The position numbers and the translations under genes are program-made. A stretch of 6,480 nucleotides of DNA from Tannerella sp. Its GTDB lineage: Bacteria; Bacteroidota; Bacteroidia; Bacteroidales; Tannerellaceae. The stretch covers positions 1 to 6,480 of the forward strand of contig JAIRYY010000086.1 in the NCBI GenBank assembly GCA_031267485.1, written 5' to 3'. Below the pieces are notes generated by a model. That model did no database searches. It had not been told where the DNA came from and worked only from the letters and a program-made list of their open reading frames with translations. Below are positions 1 to 6,473 of this stretch, one piece after another (within the stretch, counting starts at the first letter, position 1; each line of letters begins with the position of its first letter).

Positions 1-9
1 CAAAGAACG

Positions 10-585
10 GTGGAACGTCATCCGCTCGCGCCATTCCTGCCCGCCAATGCCGGCATGCTCATGCTGGGAAGTTTCCCGCCGCCTCCCGAACGGTGGACGA
101 TGAATTTTTACTATCCCAACTTTCAGAATGACATGTGGAGGATATTCGGCGCGGTATTTTTCAACGACAGGGAACATTTCATTTCCGCCGCCGGCAAATC
201 GTTCGACGAGGGGCGCATAAGGCGCTTCCTGACATCGAAAGGCATCGCCCTGTACGATACGGCAACGGAGACGATACGGCAAAAGGGAAATGCGTCCGAC
301 CGGTTTCTGGAGATTGTGCAGCCCGTGGATTTGCAGGGGATACTCGCGCGGATACCGGCGTGTGACGTCATCGTGACCACGGGGCAGAAAGCGACGGAAA
401 CGCTTGCCGATATTCTCGGCATAAAACAGACGCCGCCCGTATGCGGATATGTCGATACGGATTTCTCCGGCCGCAAACTGAGGTGCTACCGCATGCCGTC
501 ATCGTCCCGCGCATACCCCCGTCCGCTGCCGGACAAAGCGGAAGATTATAAAAAAATGTTTGAAGCAACGGGGTTTTTCCGTTAG
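10..585 (+). CDS. Uracil/hypoxanthine-DNA glycosylase family protein (UDG superfamily), 5' end uncertain
   Basis: Probable cytoplasmic base-excision-repair enzyme that removes deaminated bases (uracil or hypoxanthine) from DNA. The 191-residue product has the superfamily layout. Near the N-terminus is H4-P5, then the motif-1 strand ending G20-S-F-P-P, followed by an aromatic YYPNFQNDMW block (34-43) that matches the YYxHPxNxFW block of the family; N40 is the candidate catalytic or water-positioning residue. A central GIALYDTATETIRQKG stretch (78-93) and a VTTGQKATETL strand-helix (122-132) follow. The C-terminal RMPSSSRAYP (161-170) stands where the family has the DNA-intercalating LPSxSPA loop. 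The GTG at 10 gives a sensible N-terminus, but the frame is open to the left edge and no ribosome-binding signal is visible, so the true start may lie outside. It converges on the minus-strand lipoprotein/queF pair. Superfamily membership is fairly sure; substrate preference and exact family (MUG- or HDG-like) are not. Confidence 0.8.
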   Translation: MERHPLAPFLPANAGMLMLGSFPPPPERWTMNFYYPNFQNDMWRIFGAVFFNDREHFISAAGKSFDEGRIRRFLTSKGIALYDTATETIRQKGNASDRFLEIVQPVDLQGILARIPACDVIVTTGQKATETLADILGIKQTPPVCGYVDTDFSGRKLRCYRMPSSSRAYPRPLPDKAEDYKKMFEATGFFR

Positions 586-640
586 TTTTCCCGCCCCGCA
601 GCCGTCCCGTGAAACGAGATAGCCTGGCGGTTAACCGGCG

Positions 641-775
641 TTACGTATTTTCTATCGCCTCGCGCAAAGCAGCCTCCTTAGCCGCCTTTTCTTCCGCCGT
701 CAGACCTTTCGCCGGAGAGCAGCCCGTCATGATTATCGACAGAAAAATACCTGTCAGCATGGCATAATACTTCAT
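641..775 (-). CDS. Small lipoprotein, 44 residues; likely truncated DUF4251-type protein, translationally coupled to queF
   Basis: Read directly from the minus strand. The product has a start MKYY, a hydrophobic stretch to residue 18, a lipobox-like IMTGC with the acylated Cys at 19, and then a charged Ala/Glu/Lys helix (about 26-43, with [10 protein letters not shown] at 27-36) ending at TAA just after AIENT. The ATG overlaps the TGA of queF as ATGA, so it should be translated by re-initiation after queF. The Ala/Glu-rich helix leading into AIEN resembles the segment just after the lipobox in Bacteroidota DUF4251 lipoproteins, where the family then continues for over 100 residues as a beta-rich domain. 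None of the three frames downstream of the stop restores that domain. It is therefore either a decayed stub or a genuine mini-lipoprotein. The lipobox is weak (Met at -3, Thr at -2). Function unknown. Confidence 0.55.
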   Translation of the reverse strand: MKYYAMLTGIFLSIIMTGCSPAKGLTAEEKAAKEAALREAIENT

Positions 776-1263
776 CTGTTGTCCACTTTTTCAGGATAAA
801 GATCGTGATTCATCAGCCGGCAGGTGGCCATATCCTCATACTCGGAATCCGGCTTGCCGTAATTGCAGTACGGGTCGATACTGATTCCCCCGCGCGGCAG
901 AAAGCGGCCCCACACTTCGATGTATTTCGGCTTCATAAGTTTTATCAGGTCCTGCATGATCACGTTGACGCAGTCTTCGTGAAACGCCCCGTGATTGCGG
1001 AAACTGAAGAGATAGAGCTTCAGGGATTTGCTCTCGACCATTTTGCGCCCCGGGATGTAGCTGATGTACAGGGCAGCAAAGTCCGGCTGTCCCGTTATCG
1101 GGCAAAGGCTCGTGAACTCGGGACAGTTAAACTTCACGAAGTAATCATTCCCGGTATGTTTGTTTTCAAATGTTTCGAGCACGGACGGGTCATATTCCGT
1201 GGAATAGGTCGTCGCGGCGGCTCCCAGTTTTGTCAGGCTGTCCGGATTTTTCGTTTTCATCAT
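772..1263 (-). CDS. queF: NADPH-dependent 7-cyano-7-deazaguanine reductase QueF (type I)
   Basis: Cytoplasmic enzyme that reduces the nitrile of preQ0 to the aminomethyl group of preQ1, using two NADPH, in the biosynthesis of the tRNA wobble base queuosine. The 163-residue product is a single T-fold unit, the normal size of the short type I enzymes. The nucleophilic Cys is C54 in [14 protein letters not shown] (51-64), with the partner Asp at D61. The QueF signature ESKSLKLY spans 78-85, and FHED (94-97) carries the Glu (E96) expected to hold the substrate. Two ATG codons are in tandem (1263 and 1260) and either could be used; no Shine-Dalgarno is present, only an A-rich leader, as is usual in Bacteroidota. 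Its stop overlaps the next start (ATGA). It lies 77 bases behind the rhamnosidase on the same strand, separated by a hairpin. No queC, queD or queE is in the window. Confidence 0.96.
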   Translation of the reverse strand: MMKTKNPDSLTKLGAAATTYSTEYDPSVLETFENKHTGNDYFVKFNCPEFTSLCPITGQPDFAALYISYIPGRKMVESKSLKLYLFSFRNHGAFHEDCVNVIMQDLIKLMKPKYIEVWGRFLPRGGISIDPYCNYGKPDSEYEDMATCRLMNHDLYPEKVDNR

Positions 1264-1292
1264 CTGTTTTTAATATTTTCGTCATGCCGCCC

Positions 1293-1323
1293 GGGGGGAG
1301 GTATATCATCAATACATCCCCCC
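1293..1323 (-). terminator. Strong hairpin between the rhamnosidase gene and queF (possible terminator or attenuator)
   Basis: On the minus-strand transcript this is GGGGGGA at one side and TCCCCCC at the other (7 pairs), one internal mismatch, four more pairs (GTAT/ATAC) and a 7-base loop. It begins 18 bases after the rhamnosidase stop and ends 30 bases before the queF start. No U-tract follows on either strand, so it is not a classical intrinsic terminator. It could end or stabilise the rhamnosidase mRNA, or weaken read-through into queF. The structure is seen in the sequence; the role is inferred. Confidence 0.45.
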
Positions 1324-1340
1324 AAACAGCTGAAATTTCC

Positions 1341-4076
1341 TCATTCCGACTGCAGCAGATAAGCGCCCGAACCCAGTTCCACAATCAAAAACCCGTTATC
1401 TTCGCGCGCGCTCCGGACGCCGGGCCGGCCGGCATCGATTTTCACGCCGAACCGCGACGGGAGTTTGACGGTTGCCGTCGTGTTGGCCGGGATTGCGATG
1501 TTCCACGCAAGTTTGTCGCCGTCGCGCGTCCATTCGCTTCCGACCGTTCCGCAGGGCGATTCGTACGATGCGCCGACATGCGTCAGATTCTCCGGGAATA
1601 CGGGTTCCATCCATATCTTTTTGAAACCGGCGGACGAGGGGTCGTTTTTTATTCCCGCCAGGTTTTCGTAAAACCAGATAAGCAAATCGCCCAGGAGCAT
1701 CACGTGATTCCGCGAGTTCATGGCCGGGTCGGCCGTATCGCCGTTCCACAATTCCCAGATGGTGGTAGCGCCGCTTTTGACCATATATCCCCACGACGGA
1801 TACGTTTCGTTCGTCACGATTTTGCAGGCAAGTTCAAGCCCTCCATGCTCCGTAAGGCCGCGCATCAGGTGCTGAATGCCCAGCACGCCCGCGCTCACAT
1901 GCCCCTTGCAGTCGACTTCGGTTTTCTCCACAATATTTGCAAAAACCCTCTCCTCATAGCCCTCCGGCACAAGACCGAGCTGGAGCGAAAGGATATTGGC
2001 CGTAACCGTATTGTTGTCGTACCGGGCTGTTTCGGCATTGAAAAACTTCCTGTTGTAGGCTTCCTTTATCCTGGCGGCCAGGCCGGCATATTCCTGCGCG
2101 TCGGCCGGAACGCCGTTCATCAAGGCAAAGTCCTGCATCAACCGGAGGATGCTGTAAAAGACGGTCGTGCTGAGCACCTGTCCGGCAGTCTTGCGCGACG
2201 GGTCCTGCGAGTGTATCAGTTCCGGCGATTCGGGCGGCATGCACCAGTCCCCGTAAGTATCCTTCATCAGGATGTAATCCTCCATGTGCGTTTCCGTCAT
2301 GTGCTGAACCCAGCGCTTCATGGACGGATACCTCGCCCTGATGGCATTTGAATCGCCGAACTGACGGTACAGCATGTCGGCGATATAGAAATAGGCGGAC
2401 GGCCACGTCACATCGTCGTTGTAGATTGTCCAGTAGCGCGGCGACACAACGGAGATACTCCCGCTTTCGCTCATCGATTCCTCAATGTCAACAAGCCATT
2501 TGTTGTACATCAGCGCGTTGTTGAACAGGAAACTTTCGCCATAAGCGCCCGTCGCGCGGTCGCCAAGCCATCCGAGACGCTCGTCGCGCTGCGGACAGTC
2601 GGTCGGCATGCCGCGATAATTGCCGCGGATACCCCGGTAAGCATTCCCGTAAATGCTGTTAATCATCCCGTCTGAAGTCTCGAACGTACCGATTGTGGCC
2701 ATTTCGTCATAAACAATCCTGCCCGTAATGTCCGCCGCGGCAGGCTCGGAATCGAGACCCGATATTTCCACAAAACGGAATCCGTGGTAGATGAACAGCG
2801 GCTCCCAGGCGAACGGTCCGTCGGCGGCCGGCGTATAGACGTCCGTGGCAAGCGCGCGACGCAGGTTGTCGACGTACAGCTCCGTGCCGTTCGGCTTCAG
2901 CACCTCGGCAAACCGCATCGTCACCGGACTGTCCTTTTTCCCGTTCAGGCTGACCCGTATCCATCCGACCATGTTCTGCCCCATATCGACGATATAGCGT
3001 CCGCCGTCGACCGCTTTCACGGACACGGGTTTTATCTCTTCCATCACTTTCAGACTGGGCGAAAGCTGCGCCGTCAGCTTACCTTTCGGGGCTTCCATCC
3101 GTTCCGCGCCCGTCCAGGCGGAAGCGTCGTATCCGGCCTCGGTCCACTTGCCCAGCTCCAGGCGCGCATCGTACCTTTCCCCGTCGAACTCGTTATTTTC
3201 GAGGATGGGGCCTTTGTTTGTGGCCGTCCACGATTCGTCGCTGACCACCGTCTCATGTTCGCCGTTCGCATATTCGATGTCCAGTTGCGCCATCAGGCGG
3301 GGCAATCCGAAGCCCAGCATGCCCCGTTCGCGCATCGTGAGGTAACGCCCGTTGCCAAGCGCCACGCCGACTGCATTTGCGCCTTTTCCGACAAGCGGGG
3401 TGACGTCATACGTCAGGTAAGGCACGGAGGCGTCGTACCACGTCGGAAGCGGGCCGAAAACATCGTCGCCGACTTTCGTCCCGTTCACATAGCATACCGA
3501 CGAGCCGACGCCCGACACGTACAGCATCGCGCGCACAGGCTTCGACGCGGCGTCGAACTCTTTCCGCAGATAGCGCGCCGGGAGAATCGTGCGGTTCTCC
3601 TCCACCCGCAGGTTCGCGGAATCGTTAACGCCAATCCACCGGCCTTTCCAGTCCGAATCGTTGAACAGGGCCGCAGACCAGCTCTGAACGTCGCTCTGCA
3701 CCGATTCGTCCTCTCCGGTCCAGACCGTAACGCGCCAGTAGTATTTCTTCCCCGATTCAAGGGGCTTGCCGGCATATTCCACAAACAGGGAACAGTCGGA
3801 CTCCACACGTCCCGAACTCCACAGCAAACCGTCGCCGCCGGCTTTCAGCGCTTTTGCCGAAACAGCCACGTCAATCCGGTAAGCCGTCTGCATGACGCCG
3901 GGCCTGTCGCTCGCAATTTTCCACGAAAAACGGGGTTTTTCCGCGCCTATCCCCTCGGGATTTTTGCGCGCTTCGGTCTGCACGTCAGCAAACGTGACGC
4001 CGCTCCGACCGGAATTTGTCGTACATCCTGCCAACCACAACAGTAGCAGGGATAATAAAAAAGTTTTGTTAGTCAT
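1341..4076 (-). CDS. Alpha-L-rhamnosidase, glycoside hydrolase family 78, periplasmic lipoprotein
   Basis: Inverting glycosidase that removes terminal alpha-L-rhamnose from plant polysaccharides such as rhamnogalacturonan or from glycosides. The start at MTNK gives a 911-residue protein with signal peptide LLSLLLLWLAGC and a lipobox Cys at 18. An upstream in-frame start (4139) has no such signal and would precede the predicted transcript start. The next residues, TTNSG, lack the acidic surface-export signal, which suggests a periplasm-facing lipoprotein. Domains in order: fibronectin-like sandwich (about 27-137), Bac_rhamnosid_N sandwich (165-325), second beta domain (340-450), (alpha/alpha)6 barrel (455-805) and C-terminal sandwich (808-905). 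The barrel holds TDCPQRDERLGWLGD (492-506) with D493, E499 (proposed general acid) and D506, and TTIWELWNG (771-779) with E775 as proposed base. Length is normal and the domains are complete. It diverges from the KDPG aldolase gene. No sugar sensor or SusCD pair is in view, so the exact substrate is open. Confidence 0.96.
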   Translation of the reverse strand: MTNKTFLLSLLLLWLAGCTTNSGRSGVTFADVQTEARKNPEGIGAEKPRFSWKIASDRPGVMQTAYRIDVAVSAKALKAGGDGLLWSSGRVESDCSLFVEYAGKPLESGKKYYWRVTVWTGEDESVQSDVQSWSAALFNDSDWKGRWIGVNDSANLRVEENRTILPARYLRKEFDAASKPVRAMLYVSGVGSSVCYVNGTKVGDDVFGPLPTWYDASVPYLTYDVTPLVGKGANAVGVALGNGRYLTMRERGMLGFGLPRLMAQLDIEYANGEHETVVSDESWTATNKGPILENNEFDGERYDARLELGKWTEAGYDASAWTGAERMEAPKGKLTAQLSPSLKVMEEIKPVSVKAVDGGRYIVDMGQNMVGWIRVSLNGKKDSPVTMRFAEVLKPNGTELYVDNLRRALATDVYTPAADGPFAWEPLFIYHGFRFVEISGLDSEPAAADITGRIVYDEMATIGTFETSDGMINSIYGNAYRGIRGNYRGMPTDCPQRDERLGWLGDRATGAYGESFLFNNALMYNKWLVDIEESMSESGSISVVSPRYWTIYNDDVTWPSAYFYIADMLYRQFGDSNAIRARYPSMKRWVQHMTETHMEDYILMKDTYGDWCMPPESPELIHSQDPSRKTAGQVLSTTVFYSILRLMQDFALMNGVPADAQEYAGLAARIKEAYNRKFFNAETARYDNNTVTANILSLQLGLVPEGYEERVFANIVEKTEVDCKGHVSAGVLGIQHLMRGLTEHGGLELACKIVTNETYPSWGYMVKSGATTIWELWNGDTADPAMNSRNHVMLLGDLLIWFYENLAGIKNDPSSAGFKKIWMEPVFPENLTHVGASYESPCGTVGSEWTRDGDKLAWNIAIPANTTATVKLPSRFGVKIDAGRPGVRSAREDNGFLIVELGSGAYLLQSE

Positions 4077-4122
4077 AGGAATCAAAAGTATTTTAAAGAT
4101 TACATAATGGTATTGACGCGTG

Positions 4123-4130
4123 CAAAAATA
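4123..4130 (-). promoter_or_regulatory. Predicted -7 box of the rhamnosidase promoter
   Basis: The minus strand reads TATTTTTG, a perfect fit to the Bacteroidota -7 consensus TAnnTTTG. Transcription would start a few bases downstream, near 4117, leaving a leader of about 40 bases before the ATG at 4076. No clear TTTG -33 box lies 19-21 bases upstream, so the promoter may be weak or activator-dependent, which would suit a substrate-induced glycosidase. Confidence 0.4.
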
Positions 4131-4139
4131 ATAAAACAA

Positions 4140-4173
4140 TTTGTATAAAATTCATTTTTTATTCGTTTCTTTG
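4140..4173 (+). promoter_or_regulatory. Predicted promoter of the KDPG aldolase gene
   Basis: A TTTG -33 box (4140-4143) is followed after 22 bases by TTTCTTTG (4166-4173), one mismatch from the Bacteroidota -7 consensus TAnnTTTG; the usual spacing is about 19-21. This would start transcription near 4178-4180 and give a leader of about 45 bases. It lies back to back with the rhamnosidase -7 box inside a 148-base AT-rich spacer. Confidence 0.35.
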
Positions 4174-4224
4174 TGCCGACATTCATCTTTTCTGATGATT
4201 TAACATTAAACTTACGACTGAACT

Positions 4225-4902
4225 ATGGCAAGATTCAACAAATTGCAGGTTTTGGATGCAATCGTCCGCACAGGCATCGTCCCCGTATACTACAACGGCG
4301 ACGCGGACGTCGCAAAACGCGTGCTCAAGGCATGTTACGAGGGCGGCATACGCGCTTTCGAGTTTACAAACCGGGGAGACTTCGCACAGGATGTGTTTGC
4401 AGAACTGAGCAGATATGCAGCCCTGGAATGTCCGGAAATGATACTCGGCATCGGCTCCATCGTCGACGCCCCGACGGCGGCGCTATACCTCCAGCTTGGC
4501 GCCAATTTTGTTGTGGGGCCGCTCTTCAACCCCGACGTGGCCAGAGTATGCAACCGCCGCCTCGTGCCCTATACGCCCGGATGCGGCAGCGTATCCGAAA
4601 TAGGATTTGCCCAGGAAGCCGGATGCGACCTCTGCAAAATCTTCCCCGCGGGAAGCGTCGGCGGCCCGTCATTCGTGAAAAACATAAAAGCGCCGATGCC
4701 CTGGACCATGATTATGGCTACCGGAGCCGTCGAACCGGCCGAAGACAACCTCCGCGAGTGGTTCAAGGCCGGCGTGACAGCCGTCGGCATGGGTTCCAAA
4801 CTCTTCCCGAAAGAAGCCGTGTCCACAGGCGGCTGGCATATCATCACCGCACTCTGCCGGAACGCCATCGGATACATCCAAAAGGCGAGAGGCGGGGCGT
4901 AA
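4225..4902 (+). CDS. eda: KDPG/KHG aldolase (2-dehydro-3-deoxy-phosphogluconate aldolase)
   Basis: Cytoplasmic class I (Schiff-base) aldolase that splits 2-keto-3-deoxy-6-phosphogluconate into pyruvate and glyceraldehyde-3-phosphate, the last step of uronate catabolism and of the Entner-Doudoroff route; the family may also cleave 4-hydroxy-2-oxoglutarate. The 225-residue product is a single TIM barrel slightly longer than the E. coli enzyme (213). The catalytic Glu is E46 in FEFTNRGD (45-52), with R50 for phosphate or carboxylate contact. GIGSIVDAP (75-83) is the GxGTV-type loop, and [13 protein letters not shown] (114-126) matches the PGxSTxSE strand. The Schiff-base Lys is K138 in CKIFPAG (137-143), followed by the GG phosphate-loop region (146-147). 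The ATG at 4225 has no Shine-Dalgarno. The gene stands alone on its strand and diverges from the rhamnosidase gene; no kdgK or uxu genes are in view. The family call is sure; the physiological substrate is inferred. Confidence 0.93.
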   Translation: MARFNKLQVLDAIVRTGIVPVYYNGDADVAKRVLKACYEGGIRAFEFTNRGDFAQDVFAELSRYAALECPEMILGIGSIVDAPTAALYLQLGANFVVGPLFNPDVARVCNRRLVPYTPGCGSVSEIGFAQEAGCDLCKIFPAGSVGGPSFVKNIKAPMPWTMIMATGAVEPAEDNLREWFKAGVTAVGMGSKLFPKEAVSTGGWHIITALCRNAIGYIQKARGGA

Positions 4903-4920
4903 AGTTATATCCCCCGCCTC
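4889..4920 (+). terminator. GC-rich hairpin over the aldolase stop codon
   Basis: GAGGCGGGG (4889-4897) pairs perfectly with CCCCGCCTC (4912-4920) around a 14-base loop that contains the TAA stop (4900-4902). No U-tract follows immediately; a T6 run occurs only about 30 bases later. It probably ends or protects the aldolase mRNA and separates it from the ATPase gene, which has its own promoter. Role inferred. Confidence 0.45.
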
Positions 4921-4979
4921 GTCAAACATTTGCCGGTCTTCCGCCTGTCATCTTTTTTAGATAAGAGATTCGGACATTT

Positions 4980-5011
4980 CTTGCAGAATAAAAAAAGGAT
5001 GTGTATTTTTG
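4980..5011 (+). promoter_or_regulatory. Predicted promoter of the DUF4143 ATPase gene
   Basis: CTTG (4980-4983, one mismatch from the TTTG -33 box), a 20-base spacer, and TATTTTTG (5004-5011), a perfect TAnnTTTG -7 box. Transcription would begin near 5016, about 35 bases before the ATG at 5051. It is the best-formed promoter in the window and implies that the ATPase is transcribed independently of the aldolase gene. Confidence 0.5.
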
Positions 5012-5050
5012 CACTGCCAATGCAAATTTACACCTGACGGGGACAAGATT

Positions 5051-6208
5051 ATGATTTATAGAGAAATAGAAAAAATATTACTTTCGCTGCTGCAGAAATT
5101 TCCTGCCATATCCGTTACCGGACCTCGTCAGTCGGGCAAAACAACACTTGAGAAAAATCTGAAGAGCGAGTATAATTATATCTCACTTGAGAATATTGAT
5201 ATACGAACTTATGCCGAAAACGATCCGCGCGGCTTCTTAAATTCGGCGGGCGAAAAATTTATTTTGGACGAAGTGCAGCATGTACCTGCCCTGTTTGCCT
5301 ATTTACAGGAAATTCTGGACAACAGTAAGGAAAACGGCAAAGTAATTTTACTCGGTTCGCAAAGTTTTCTAATGAATCAGCATATTTCTCAAAGTTTGGC
5401 AGGCCGGGTTGCCATGCTGAAATTATTACCCCTGTCATATTCGGAATTGAAAAATGCGGGAATGAACAGTCAAAATATCACTGAAAATCTGTTTCGTGGC
5501 GGCTATCCCCGTCTGTATAATGAAAATATTGATCCGGTATATTTTTTTCCAAACTATATTGAAACTTATCTGCAACGGGACATTCGACTGTTGAAAAACA
5601 TCGAAAATCTGACAGCTTTCGTCAAATTCATAAAACTTTGTGCGGGCAGGATTGGAAATATTGTGAATTTATCCTCGCTTGCGGGTGATGCCGATATTTC
5701 GGTAAACACGGCGAAATCGTGGCTCACGCTTCTGGAAGCAAGTTATATCATTTACTTCGTGCATCCATATTCCGGCAATGTCAATCGTCGACTGATAAAA
5801 TCCCCGAAACTCTATTTTTACGACACCGGATTGGTGTGTTCATTGCTGAATATAAAGCAGGAAAAACAGCTGGAAAGCTTTTATCTCACAGGGAATCTTT
5901 TCGAGAACTTCGTTTTCTCCGAACTTGTAAAATCCCGTTTTAATGCAGGATTGCCGGCAGAGTTCCATTTTCTGAGGGATTCAAAGGGCGTCGAAATAGA
6001 CTGTGTTGTGGAACATTTCGACAAAATGGACTTTATTGAGATAAAAATGTCGGAAACACTTTCGGCTTCGCATATAAAAAATATTCTTGCATTAAAATCG
6101 CTTTTCCCAAAAACGGAAGATTTTGTAATTTATTCAGGGAGACAGGAGCCGATGTATCATGATGTGAAATTCATAAACTGGGAAAATATCGGTCACCCCC
6201 CCAATTGA
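5051..6208 (+). CDS. AAA+ ATPase with DUF4143 domain (AAA_14/DUF4143 family)
   Basis: Member of a large prokaryotic ATPase family, often present in several copies per genome, whose cellular role is not established. The 385-residue product starts MIYREIEKIL; the frame is open further up to a TTG at 5009, but that codon is the end of the predicted -7 box, so ATG 5051 is chosen. Walker A is GPRQSGKTT (24-32). Walker B is FILDE (70-74). GSQ (102-104) is the sensor-1 strand, and SLAGRV (115-120) contains the conserved Arg of this family. DUF4143 occupies about 175-335, with a winged-helix-like part (205-237) and KLYFYDTGL (253-261). The C-terminal E286, VEID (D317) and IEIK (E330, K332) are spaced like a PD-(D/E)XK nuclease fold. 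Base composition is much more AT-rich than in the neighbours, which suggests acquisition. It ends GHPPN* in a C7 run, next to a hairpin-rich stretch that may mark an altered 3' end. Confidence 0.9.
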   Translation: MIYREIEKILLSLLQKFPAISVTGPRQSGKTTLEKNLKSEYNYISLENIDIRTYAENDPRGFLNSAGEKFILDEVQHVPALFAYLQEILDNSKENGKVILLGSQSFLMNQHISQSLAGRVAMLKLLPLSYSELKNAGMNSQNITENLFRGGYPRLYNENIDPVYFFPNYIETYLQRDIRLLKNIENLTAFVKFIKLCAGRIGNIVNLSSLAGDADISVNTAKSWLTLLEASYIIYFVHPYSGNVNRRLIKSPKLYFYDTGLVCSLLNIKQEKQLESFYLTGNLFENFVFSELVKSRFNAGLPAEFHFLRDSKGVEIDCVVEHFDKMDFIEIKMSETLSASHIKNILALKSLFPKTEDFVIYSGRQEPMYHDVKFINWENIGHPPN

Positions 6209-6276
6209 GCAGGGGTTGTACAGCAATTCCACCTGATTGTCCGCCGAACGGAGTAACCCGTCATAATCCCCAAAAT

Positions 6277-6325
6277 GTCCATTAGGAGAATTGTACGCTT
6301 GCACAGCAAGAATTTTCTGATGGAC
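6277..6325. repeat. Long imperfect inverted repeat (49 bases)
   Basis: GTCCATTAG at the left end pairs with CTGATGGAC at the right end (9 pairs, one wobble). After a one-base bulge AGAATT pairs with AATTTT (one wobble). A 5-base bulge follows, then CTTGC pairs with GCAAG around a 3-base loop. About 20 pairs in total, in a gene-free stretch downstream of the ATPase. It may be a structured RNA, a transcription end or part of a small non-coding element; it resembles nothing I can name. Confidence 0.45.
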
Positions 6326-6399
6326 GCCATTAGAAAATACAGTTCATAATAAGTAGCTGATGTTACGCACTGCAACAGATTCCATGCCGGAAAGCCCAA

Positions 6400-6473
6400 G
6401 TCCGAAGGACGTGATTTCCATAACCGCAGGTCGGCGACCTGCGGCGAACATAATCTTGCTGCCTGAAAGGCAG
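6400..6473. repeat. Cluster of three short palindromes (REP-like)
   Basis: Three compact hairpins with 3-base loops: GTCC-gaa-GGAC (6400-6410), CCGCAGGTC-ggc-GACCTGCGG (6424-6444, nine perfect pairs) and CTGCCT-gaa-AGGCAG (6459-6473). Their centres are about 30 bases apart and the cluster continues to the window edge. Short, regularly spaced intergenic hairpins are typical of REP elements. No transposase of the RAYT type is visible in the window. They could instead be the outer part of a larger repeat or mobile element. Confidence 0.5.

Noticed and set aside
628..637. CGGTTAACCG palindrome between the convergent glycosylase and lipoprotein genes
   Set aside because: Perfect over ten bases but without loop or U-tract; too little to call a terminator or a binding site.
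1264..1340. preQ1 riboswitch ahead of queF
   Set aside because: I looked for the compact H-type pseudoknot with its A-rich tail; the leader instead holds a simple long GC hairpin and does not match preQ1-I or preQ1-II features that I can recognise.
1170..2351. Long plus-strand frame of 393 codons
   Set aside because: Lies antisense to the C-terminal half of the rhamnosidase and to queF; the translation is rich in Arg, His, Pro and Phe without any family motif, as expected from the reverse of a GC-rich gene.
2784..4046. Long plus-strand frame of 420 codons
   Set aside because: Antisense to the N-terminal half of the rhamnosidase, which has complete domains and catalytic residues; composition is Arg/His/Val-rich with no recognisable domain or start signal.
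4116..4121. ACGCGT palindrome in the divergent spacer as an operator
   Set aside because: Symmetry stops after six bases and a site this short is expected by chance.
4173..4964. Plus-strand frame of 263 codons over the aldolase gene
   Set aside because: Out of frame with the clearly recognisable aldolase, and its translation is Arg/Pro-rich with no motif.
6193..6399. Minus-strand frame of 68 codons in the right-end region
   Set aside because: No motif or start signal, and it crosses both the long hairpin and the end of the ATPase gene.
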